DNA of 54,892 nucleotides from Gammaproteobacteria bacterium (GTDB lineage: Bacteria > Pseudomonadota > Gammaproteobacteria > Steroidobacterales > PWYM01). A model generated the notes under the pieces. That model saw only the letters and a list, made by a program, of their open reading frames with translations, had not been told where the DNA came from and searched no databases. Within the stretch, counting starts at the first letter, position 1. Every line of letters begins with the position of its first letter. The DNA lies in NCBI GenBank assembly GCA_007693855.1, contig RECU01000041.1, positions 1-54,892 on the forward strand, written 5' to 3'. Of the stretch, positions 11,201 through 18,701 are shown in pieces. The position numbers and the translations under genes were made by a program.

Positions 11201-12046
11201 GTGGACCGCTATGCCGTCATCGGCCATCCGGTCGCCCACAGCCGCTCGCCGTGGATTCACGCTGAATTCGCCCGTCAGACCGGTGAGCGCCTCAGCTACG
11301 ATCGCATCGATGTGCCCGCGGAAGGGTTTGCCGCGGCGGTGCAACGGTTTTTCGCCGAGGGCGGGTGCGGGCTGAACGTCACGGTGCCGCACAAGGAGAC
11401 TGCCTTCGCACTGGCGGCAGTGCATGGGCTCGAAGCCGCGGCCGCGCATGCGGTCAACACCCTGTCCCGGGGCCCCGCCGGTGCACTTCGCGGTGACAAC
11501 ACCGACGGCCGGGGACTGGTGCGTGATCTGACCGCGAACCTGGGCTGGCCGATTGCCGGCCAGCGGGTGCTGCTGGTCGGTGCTGGCGGTGCGGCGCGTG
11601 GTGTCCTGGCGCCGCTGCTCGCCCAGGCGCCGGCCGCCCTCTGGCTGGTGAACCGCACGCCGGCGCGTGCGCAGGCGCTGGTGGCCCAGGCCGGGCGGTC
11701 GGCGGCGGTCACGGCCGGCGGCTTCGACCTGCTGGCCGGTGCGGCGCCCTTCGACCTGATCATCAATGCCACTTCAGCCGGCCTGGATGCGGCCGCCCCT
11801 GCTCTTCCGGACAGCTGCATCGACCGGCGCAGCCGCTGCTATGACATGCTCTACGGGCCAGGGGTGACCGCGTTCCAGTACTGGGCCCAGGCCCGCGGTG
11901 TGCACACGCCAGCGGCGCAGGGTCTCGGCATGCTGGTCGAGCAGGCCGCCGAGTCGTTTGCGATCTGGCGCGGCGTGCGGCCCGAGACCGGCCCGGTGCT
12001 TGCCCGGCTGCGCGCCCAGCTGGGTGGGGCGCCCGTCAGCGGCTGA
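11201..12046 (+). CDS. aroE: shikimate dehydrogenase (NADP+)
   Basis: A 281-residue AroE that reduces 3-dehydroshikimate to shikimate in aromatic amino acid synthesis. Evidence: VIGHPVAHSRSPWIHAEFA (substrate-binding Ser pair), LNVTVPHKETAFA (catalytic lysine), GDNTDGRGLVRDL (catalytic aspartate), VLLVGAGGAARGVLAPLL (Rossmann loop), VNRTPARAQALVA (NADP-selecting Arg), INATSAGL and GLGMLVEQAAESF. The GTG at 11201 was chosen because it starts directly at the conserved DRYAVIGHP. Its last 11 bases overlap the 3' end of the opposing lipoprotein gene. Confidence 0.94.
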   Translation: MDRYAVIGHPVAHSRSPWIHAEFARQTGERLSYDRIDVPAEGFAAAVQRFFAEGGCGLNVTVPHKETAFALAAVHGLEAAAAHAVNTLSRGPAGALRGDNTDGRGLVRDLTANLGWPIAGQRVLLVGAGGAARGVLAPLLAQAPAALWLVNRTPARAQALVAQAGRSAAVTAGGFDLLAGAAPFDLIINATSAGLDAAAPALPDSCIDRRSRCYDMLYGPGVTAFQYWAQARGVHTPAAQGLGMLVEQAAESFAIWRGVRPETGPVLARLRAQLGGAPVSG

Positions 12047-12401
12047 CGCTCTGGACCTCGATCCGCCGGCCCCGGTCGCGCGCAAAGCTGAACCGGCCGA
12101 CGACCTCCACTTCCTCGCCGACGTAGTCGCTGACCGCCGCCGCGGGTGCCAGGCCAACCCGGTTCAGGGCAGCGTCTTCGAGCCAGTAGTGCCTGGGGTC
12201 CGGATGGCCGCGAACCACGCCCCGGGTGCGCACCAGCCGGCCCTCGAAGTTCGCCTGCTGTTCGACCAGCAGCTCGAGTTCCAACCCGACCACGAGCTCC
12301 TCGCGGCCGCAGCCGGTCAGGGTCGCCGTCAGGACCACGAGACTGGCGGCGAGCGCGGGAACCAGGGCGTGGGCGGTGCGGAAGACAGCTGTGCAGGTCA
12401 T
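12036..12401 (-). CDS. small lipoprotein with OB-fold-like domain
   Basis: A 121-residue predicted lipoprotein: signal peptide with hydrophobic core (ALVPALAASLVVLTATLTG) ending in the lipobox LTGC at about residue 31. The mature part (NFEGRLVRTRGVVRGHPDPR, EVEVVGRFSFARD) looks like a small beta-barrel of the tRNA_anti-like/OB type, judged by eye only. Its ATG overlaps the stop of the Lpd-like flavoprotein gene by one base (TGATG), so the two are probably co-translated. Function unknown. Confidence 0.65.
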   Translation of the reverse strand: MTCTAVFRTAHALVPALAASLVVLTATLTGCGREELVVGLELELLVEQQANFEGRLVRTRGVVRGHPDPRHYWLEDAALNRVGLAPAAAVSDYVGEEVEVVGRFSFARDRGRRIEVQSVSR

Positions 12402-13828
12402 CAGTCGAGGGCCTCGATGTCAAAGGAGGGGCAGTTGGCGAGATCGGAGGCGGGCCGACGGCTGTCGAGCTTGCCGGCCGCGTCCCGGAGCGCGGAGCGC
12501 AGGCCTTCCTCGAGCACCGGATGATAGAACGGCATGCCGAGCAGGTCGTGCACGCTGAGCTGACGGTGAATGGCCAGTCCCAGCAGATGGACCAGGTGTT
12601 CGCCCGCCGGGACACACATCTCGGCGCCGTGCAGTCGGCCGGTCTTCGGCTCCGCATAGACCCGCAGGCGGCCGTAGGCATGTTGGGCTGCGCGCGCGCG
12701 GCCCTGACGGCTGAAGTCGACTTCGCCGATCACCACACCCTGATCCGCATCCTGCGGCACCTCGCCGACTCGGGCGAGGTTGGGATCGGTAAAGACGATG
12801 CTCATCGGCGTCCGGCGGCAGAAGGCCTCGGGGCTGTCGCTGGCGGCATTGATGCCGGCGATGTGGCCCTCATCGGCCGCCTCATGAAGGATGGCCCGCG
12901 CGGCGTTGGCGTCGCCGGCGAGGAACACCGGCAGATTCGCCACCTGCAACGTCTCTGGGTGGACCGGCGGGAGGCCGTGTTCATCGAGCGGCACGCCAAG
13001 CGTCTCGAGCCCCAGACCATCGATGGCTGGCCGACGGCCGACGGCGACCAGTGCCCGTTCCACCGCCACGTCGACGGTGCCGTTGGTCACGCGCAGCGCG
13101 TCTGCGGTGGGCGTGAGTTCGGCCTCGGCGCCGAGGTGCAGGCGCAGCTCCTGACCGAGGCAGGCCAGCAGGCTTTCGCCGATAACCGGGTCGACGACCG
13201 CTGGCAGGGCGGGAGCGAGATCGAAGACATGGATCTCGATCCCCAGTCGCGCCAGGGCCTGGGCGAGTTCGAGGCCGATGGCGCCGGCGCCGAGCACCGC
13301 CATGCGCTCCGGCAGATCGCGCTGCTCGAACAGCGTGTCCGTGGTCAGCAGCCGTGAAGCCGCCAGCGCTCGCCACGGGCCGGGGATGATCGGCCGCGAG
13401 CCTGGCGCCAGCACGATACGCCGCGCATGGACTTCGCAATCACCCACGGCCAGGCGATCCGGACCGAGCAGACTGGCGCGCTCGCGCAGCAGGGCGGCCC
13501 CGACCGCCTCGGTGCTGCGCCGCGTCCCCGCCACGAACCCGTCGCGCAGGCGCCGCACCCGCGCGAGCGCTGTGGGCAGGTCAATGTTCAGCGACGTGCC
13601 CCCCTGGATCCCGAATTCATCGAGGACGAGCCGCCGGTGGAAGGCGTTGGCCGCCTCGATCAGCAGTTTCGAGGGCATGCAGCCGACCCGCGCGCAGGTG
13701 GTCCCCAGCGGGCCGGGATCGATCAGCAGTGCCTCGCGACCGCGCTTGCGGACCTCGCGCCAGGCAGCGAGGCCGGCGGTGCCTGCGCCGACGATCGCCA
13801 CGTCCGTAGTCAGGCGGCGTCGTGCCAT
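12401..13828 (-). CDS. dihydrolipoamide dehydrogenase-like FAD disulfide oxidoreductase
   Basis: A 475-residue flavoprotein disulfide reductase. N-terminal FAD site DVAIVGAGTAGLAAWREV, redox-active cysteine pair TTCARVGCMPSK (C45/C50), second nucleotide loop AVLGAGAIGLELAQALARL followed by an acidic residue (IHVFD), which favours NADH, FLAGDANAARAILHEAADEG, and the C-terminal FYHPVLEEGLRSALRDA with the catalytic His-Glu. It belongs to the stand-alone Lpd-like group not linked to pyruvate dehydrogenase genes; none are near. Physiological substrate unknown. AGGAG precedes the ATG. The lipoprotein gene downstream overlaps its stop. Confidence 0.85.
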   Translation of the reverse strand: MARRRLTTDVAIVGAGTAGLAAWREVRKRGREALLIDPGPLGTTCARVGCMPSKLLIEAANAFHRRLVLDEFGIQGGTSLNIDLPTALARVRRLRDGFVAGTRRSTEAVGAALLRERASLLGPDRLAVGDCEVHARRIVLAPGSRPIIPGPWRALAASRLLTTDTLFEQRDLPERMAVLGAGAIGLELAQALARLGIEIHVFDLAPALPAVVDPVIGESLLACLGQELRLHLGAEAELTPTADALRVTNGTVDVAVERALVAVGRRPAIDGLGLETLGVPLDEHGLPPVHPETLQVANLPVFLAGDANAARAILHEAADEGHIAGINAASDSPEAFCRRTPMSIVFTDPNLARVGEVPQDADQGVVIGEVDFSRQGRARAAQHAYGRLRVYAEPKTGRLHGAEMCVPAGEHLVHLLGLAIHRQLSVHDLLGMPFYHPVLEEGLRSALRDAAGKLDSRRPASDLANCPSFDIEALD

Positions 13829-13875
13829 GTCTGCTCCTGTGGTTGCGGGCTGCCGTGGCGCGGAAACCGCGCCGC

Positions 13876-16800
13876 TCACGGCTCGCGTGTATCGATCTCC
13901 AGGATGGTCAGTGCCTGCAGTCCGTCGGGTGTCGTGTGCGAGACCCCGCCAAGATACAGGCTGTCCGGGGCCAGGTCCCGCCAGCGCAGTTCGACCTCGT
14001 GCTCGGCACCTGTGCTGAGGGTGCCCGGCCCCAGCACGCGCAGGTTGCCGACGTCGTCGTCCAGACCGAAGGACCAGGCCAGCAGCAGGTAACGCGCGCC
14101 AGGCGCTGTCGACGGGTCGGTGGCGAAGCCATGGACCAGCGCGGCGTAACGGCCCGGGGCGGGCAGCAGCACGCTGACCTGTTCGTCGCTACCCGGCTCG
14201 GCGCTCAAGCCCACCTGGGTGCACACGTCGCCGGGACAGTAAAACAGGTAGAGATCGAGATCGTCGCGACCATCGGTCAGCTCGTTGCGCAACGCGAAGC
14301 GCGCATAGGCCTGGCCTGGCGGGATATCGATCAGGTGCTGGGTGACGCCCCGGCCGTCGCGGAAGCTGAAGCGCTGGTCGGGGTCCTGTTCCACCAGGCC
14401 CTCGACCAGCAGTGGCTGACGCAGGCCATGGGCACCGGGCTGGTAGGGGCCGTCATAGCCGCCACGCAGCACGAGCACCGCCTCACCCTCGGAGCCGGCC
14501 AGCGACAGCTCCGCGGGCGCTGCGAGGGCCCGCGCCCGCGCGGCCAGCGGGCTGCGTACGAGGTGGTCGTCGCTGCGCCAGCGCAGTTCGCCGAAGCGCC
14601 AGGTGTTGAGCGGCAGCGCGGCCTCACGGAGGATCTCGAGGCTGAAGCGCGCGGTCTCACCGGCGGCGAGATTCAGCACCGACGGCGTCACGCTGACGCT
14701 CGCGCCCGGCGGTGCGTCGATCTCCACGGTATAGCGCCCAGGGTCTACCGCCGTCAGACGCCGGTCGAGACGCTCGACCCCGACCAGTTCGGCGACCCCG
14801 ATCGAGGGGAGGTTGAGATCGATGGGGCGCAGCGACAGTCCGCTTGCCGCCAGTGTGGCGCAGTCCGCCGTGCTGAAACCGCCGCTGCCGACGCCGCAGC
14901 TGAACGCGGCGTAGTCGAGCAGCTCGGCGTCGTAGACGGCACCGGGGGCGATCGCGCGCTGCGGATCCACCTGGCCGGCACCGCGGGCGAAGGGATCGGC
15001 CGGCGTCTCGCCATCCTCGAGCACCAGGTCCTGCCAGGCGCTGGTCATCATCGCCGACTTCAGCATTGCCGGCCGCCAGTCCGGGTGGCGCTCCCGCAGC
15101 AGGGCGGCCACGCCTGCGATCACCGGCGCGGACTGGGAGGTCCCCGACAGCACCTGGAAGCGCTCGCCGGGCTCGCCGCTCGCGGGTGTCGGCGTGTGGG
15201 CCCCCAGCAGGTCGATGCCCGGTGCGGTGATGTCGGGCTTGATGAGGTCCGGTGCCGCGAGATTCGGGCCGCGCGAGGAGAACTCACCCATCACGTTGCC
15301 GGTGACCACCTCCTCGCGCAGCCGACCCTTGCGCAGGTCGACCTCCACACGGGTACCTTCGCCGAGGGCAGTCACCAGTCGCTGGCCATCGGCCGACGAG
15401 ATCATCACCGCGGGCAGGTCGATGTCCTCGCCGTCACTGACCATGGTGATCGGGGGGCCCGAGGTATTGTAGACGATGGCGCCAATCGCGCCGGCGTTGC
15501 GCACCCGCTCGAGCTTGCTGGCGAAGCTGCAGCCGCCGCGCCGCAGCAGCGCGATGCGTCCGGATATTTCGCTGGCATTGATCAGCGGCTGACAGGCATC
15601 GTCCCGGGTCCCGGCAGTACCGTCAGGCAGGGTCGTTACGCCGTCATCCACGCGCCTGAGCTCCCCGGCCACCGGGCCACTGGCGGACAGCCGGGCCGTG
15701 AAGCCGGCCTCCCGCATGACCAGGTCGCCGGCCAGCGTCGCCGGCGCGGTGATGCGGATGACTTCCTCGAAGCGCCGGCCCGGTCGGCTGTTGGCGGCGA
15801 CGGTGATCACCCAGGGCGAATCGGCCGGCGAACCGATCGTGCCGGCCATGGGGCCCTCGTTGCCGGCAGCGACCGCGGTGAACACCCCGGCGTCCGCGGC
15901 AAACAGCAGGGCCAGATCGTCCGGGCCGGTGAACCCGGGTTCCGGATTGCCGATCGAATAGTTGATGACATGGACGCCATCGGCGACCGCGTCGTCGATG
16001 GCGCGGGCGAGGTCCGAGGTGTTGCAGGTCGCACGTGTCTCACCGGGCCTGAGCCAGCAGGCCTTGTACACGGCCACCCGGGCCCGCGGCGCAACACCCC
16101 TGACGCGGCCGACGCGGGTGCCGAACAGGCTGGCCTCGACCTCATTACCCGCCGCAAGGCTGGCGATATGGGTGCCGTGACCGTCCGCGTCGCGCGGTGA
16201 CAGGAACTCTCCCTCATCGAGTGCGTTGCTGGCCAGGAAGCCCTCGCTGTAGAAGCGCGCGCCGATCAGCTTGTTGTTGCAGTCGCTGGCGGAGAAGGCC
16301 TCGCCGGCCTGGCACACGCCCTGCCAGTCCAGCGGCGGCGCATAGGCCAGGGTCCGGCGGGCCTCGCGATGCGTCCGGCACAGCCAGCGCCCGAGCAGCG
16401 AGACGCGGGCCCACTCACTGCGGCACAGCCGCGGCAGCGGCCGCAGATCGCGATCCGACAGCGAGGGGTGGCCGGGCGCCACGCCGCTGTCGATGATACC
16501 GATGATGATGTCCTCGCCACGCAGCCCCTCCGCGATGTCGAGTCCGCCTGCAGCTCCCAGCCCCAGGAAGCGTATGGTCTCGCCGCCGGCGAGCGGTCGG
16601 CTGCGGTCCTGCCAGAGGCCACGGACCTCTGGATGGGCGCGCAGGGCGTCGACCTGCTCGGGCGTCAGCCGCGCGGCAAAGCCGTTGAACACGTGGCGAT
16701 AGCTGTAGAGTTTTTCCTGCCCTGCTCCGATCTCATCCAGCACGGCCGCATGGTGGTTCTCGAGACGCTGGGCGTGGGCCAGGGATGCGCCGGCCTCGCG

Positions 16801-17037
16801 CACCCGGCGCATCTCGGGCACACCCCGACCGGCCGCGGCGCGGCGCTCGAGGCTGCCCTGGGCCATCGCCATCGCCGGTGGCTCTGCCAGTTGCACGATG
16901 TACACCTGGCGGGCCTGCCGCGGACTCTCCAGCGGTCCTGCCAATCGCAGCTCGCCACCGGGTAACGCCGGCGTCGGGCCCTGCGCCAGTGCCGGCATCG
17001 CCAGCAGGCACACAATAGCGAGCCATCGGTGAGTCAT
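13876..17037 (-). CDS. secreted subtilisin-like serine protease with PA domain
   Basis: A 1053-residue S8 protease with an N-terminal signal peptide (LAIVCLLAMPALAQ). An I9-type propeptide follows (VYIVQLAEPPAMAMA to FNGFAARLTPEQVDALRAHP). The catalytic triad is D183 in IIGIIDSGVAPGHP, H287 in DADGHGTHIASLAAG and S634 in LSGTSQSAPVIAGVAALL; oxyanion Asn is in AVAAGNEGP. A PA (protease-associated) domain is inserted around 465-565 (GRIALLRRGGCSFASKLERV), as in plant cucumisin-like subtilases. The last 350 residues are beta-rich, probably Fn3-like. Several cysteines suit an extracytoplasmic protein. It is likely secreted and degrades environmental protein. Confidence 0.9.
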   Translation of the reverse strand: MTHRWLAIVCLLAMPALAQGPTPALPGGELRLAGPLESPRQARQVYIVQLAEPPAMAMAQGSLERRAAAGRGVPEMRRVREAGASLAHAQRLENHHAAVLDEIGAGQEKLYSYRHVFNGFAARLTPEQVDALRAHPEVRGLWQDRSRPLAGGETIRFLGLGAAGGLDIAEGLRGEDIIIGIIDSGVAPGHPSLSDRDLRPLPRLCRSEWARVSLLGRWLCRTHREARRTLAYAPPLDWQGVCQAGEAFSASDCNNKLIGARFYSEGFLASNALDEGEFLSPRDADGHGTHIASLAAGNEVEASLFGTRVGRVRGVAPRARVAVYKACWLRPGETRATCNTSDLARAIDDAVADGVHVINYSIGNPEPGFTGPDDLALLFAADAGVFTAVAAGNEGPMAGTIGSPADSPWVITVAANSRPGRRFEEVIRITAPATLAGDLVMREAGFTARLSASGPVAGELRRVDDGVTTLPDGTAGTRDDACQPLINASEISGRIALLRRGGCSFASKLERVRNAGAIGAIVYNTSGPPITMVSDGEDIDLPAVMISSADGQRLVTALGEGTRVEVDLRKGRLREEVVTGNVMGEFSSRGPNLAAPDLIKPDITAPGIDLLGAHTPTPASGEPGERFQVLSGTSQSAPVIAGVAALLRERHPDWRPAMLKSAMMTSAWQDLVLEDGETPADPFARGAGQVDPQRAIAPGAVYDAELLDYAAFSCGVGSGGFSTADCATLAASGLSLRPIDLNLPSIGVAELVGVERLDRRLTAVDPGRYTVEIDAPPGASVSVTPSVLNLAAGETARFSLEILREAALPLNTWRFGELRWRSDDHLVRSPLAARARALAAPAELSLAGSEGEAVLVLRGGYDGPYQPGAHGLRQPLLVEGLVEQDPDQRFSFRDGRGVTQHLIDIPPGQAYARFALRNELTDGRDDLDLYLFYCPGDVCTQVGLSAEPGSDEQVSVLLPAPGRYAALVHGFATDPSTAPGARYLLLAWSFGLDDDVGNLRVLGPGTLSTGAEHEVELRWRDLAPDSLYLGGVSHTTPDGLQALTILEIDTREP

Positions 17038-17141
17038 GTCGCGTCCGCGCTGATCGTCGGTTGCCAGGACAGGGACTTGCCCAGGGCTTTTAACGTAACG
17101 CTACCACAGGCCCCGGCCGGTCTACAGTCTGTGCGATGGCC

Positions 17142-18071
17142 TCAGGTCCGGGCGGACAGTTCCGCGAGCCAGTCGCGCGGGCGGAGGTAATCAGCCAGCC
17201 CGGCCTCACGGCTGCCTGGCGGCGGCTGCCAGTCGTAGCTCCAGCGCACCAGCGGAGGCAATGACATCAGGATCGACTCGGTGCGCCCCCCGGACTGCAG
17301 ACCGAACAGCGTGCCACGGTCGAACGCCAGGTTGAACTCGGCATAGCGCCCGCGACGGTGCAGCTGGAATTCGCGTTCCCGCTCACCATAGCCAAGATCC
17401 CGCCGACGCTGGACGATCGGCAGGTAGGCGCGCATGTAGTGGTCGCCGACGCTGCGCATCAGCCCGAAACAGTGTGCGAAGCCACCCTCGTTCATGTCGT
17501 CGAAAAACAGCCCGCCGACGCCGCGGGTCTCCTGGCGATGGGGCAGAAAGAAGTAGTCGTCGCACCAGGCCTTGAACCGCGGGTACAGGGCTGTACCGAA
17601 GGGCTCGCAGGCGGCGCGAGCGGTGTCGTGCCAGTGCCGCACGTCGTCATCGTAAGGATAGTAGGGCGTGAGATCGAAGCCACCACCGAACCACCAGACC
17701 GGGACGCTGTCGGGCGCCTCGGCGACAAAAAAACGCACGTTGGCATGGCTGGTCGGTACGTAGGGATTGTGGGGGTGGATGACCACCGACACGCCCATGG
17801 CGCGGAAACCGCGCCCGGCAAGTTCCGGCCGCGCCCGGGTCGCGCTGGGCGGGAGCGTGTCGCCCTGGACGTCCGAGAAGCCGACACCGGCTTTCTCGAA
17901 CACGCCGCCCTCGCTCAGGATCCGGCTTTCCCCGCCGCCGCCCCCGGGACGTTCCCAGCGGTCGGCCTGGAAGCGTCCTGGGCCATCGGCCGATTCGAGC
18001 GCGGTGCAGATGTCATTCTGCAGGCCCTGCAGGTAGCTCTGCACGGCGCTGATGGAAACCTCGTCGTTCAT
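17142..18071 (-). CDS. hemF: coproporphyrinogen III oxidase, oxygen-dependent
   Basis: A 309-residue HemF, which uses O2 to convert coproporphyrinogen III to protoporphyrinogen IX. Conserved blocks: [20 protein letters not shown] (start of the active-site cleft), [53 protein letters not shown] and [20 protein letters not shown]. The ATG at 18071 follows a good ribosome site (GGAGGGAGG) and gives the usual family length. tsaC lies 55 bases upstream on the same strand. Haem genes hemB and hemH are elsewhere in the window. Confidence 0.95.
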   Translation of the reverse strand: MNDEVSISAVQSYLQGLQNDICTALESADGPGRFQADRWERPGGGGGESRILSEGGVFEKAGVGFSDVQGDTLPPSATRARPELAGRGFRAMGVSVVIHPHNPYVPTSHANVRFFVAEAPDSVPVWWFGGGFDLTPYYPYDDDVRHWHDTARAACEPFGTALYPRFKAWCDDYFFLPHRQETRGVGGLFFDDMNEGGFAHCFGLMRSVGDHYMRAYLPIVQRRRDLGYGEREREFQLHRRGRYAEFNLAFDRGTLFGLQSGGRTESILMSLPPLVRWSYDWQPPPGSREAGLADYLRPRDWLAELSART

Positions 18072-18126
18072 GCCTCCCTCCTGGGGTCGACCTGTGGCCG
18101 CCTCGACGGACGCCAGGCACTGCCCG

Positions 18127-18684
18127 TCAGTGCCGCAACCATCGGCCGCTGACGGCATCGCGGATGGGTGTCGGTCGGGCCAGGCCACCGGTGGGCCCGC
18201 CGAGCAGGCCGTCGAGCCCACTGCGAAAATATACCCGGGTGCGCAGGGCGCTGCGGGCGGGCGGCTTCCCGGAGGGATTGGCGCTGGTGGAGACCAGCAG
18301 CCCGCCGGCCAGGCGACACAGCGCAGCTGCTGGAGCGAATGCCGTGATCCGGGCGGCCAGGGTGTCGCGACCGCCGGTGATCCACGGCGGCACCCAGGGG
18401 GCGGCCGGAACGATCCAGGTGAGCGGGCCGGGCCAGCTCGCCGTGATTTCCGCCCAGCGGTCGGCGGGCAGCGGCACGCACAGCGCCTGCAGGGTATCCA
18501 CCGACTCGGCAAGCACGATGAATCCAGCGTCAAAGGCACGTCCCTTGAGCCTCAGGATACGCTCGACGGCCCCCGCATCGAACGGATCGCAGGCCAGGCC
18601 GTACACCCCTTCGGTGGGATGGGCGATGACACCGCCGTCACGCAGCACGCGCGCGGCGGTGCGCAGCTGATGGGCGCTGCTCAT
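18127..18684 (-). CDS. tsaC: threonylcarbamoyl-AMP synthase (Sua5/YrdC family)
   Basis: A 185-residue YrdC-domain protein that makes threonylcarbamoyl-AMP for the t6A modification of ANN-decoding tRNAs. Seen: [18 protein letters not shown], the nucleotide-binding [31 protein letters not shown], and [15 protein letters not shown] near the C-terminus. The short length, without the Sua5 extension, fits TsaC. It starts 17 bases after the topA stop and precedes hemF, a common gammaproteobacterial order (smg-topA-tsaC-hemF). Confidence 0.92.
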   Translation of the reverse strand: MSSAHQLRTAARVLRDGGVIAHPTEGVYGLACDPFDAGAVERILRLKGRAFDAGFIVLAESVDTLQALCVPLPADRWAEITASWPGPLTWIVPAAPWVPPWITGGRDTLAARITAFAPAAALCRLAGGLLVSTSANPSGKPPARSALRTRVYFRSGLDGLLGGPTGGLARPTPIRDAVSGRWLRH

Positions 18685-18701
18685 GACCGGTTCCGGGTGG
18701 G

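Noticed and set aside
13822-16200. Long rightward open frame of almost 800 codons
   Set aside because: It lies opposite the subtilase gene, whose catalytic triad and domains are clear. The antisense reading is rich in Arg, Ala, His and Gln with no motif, as expected of GC-rich shadow frames.
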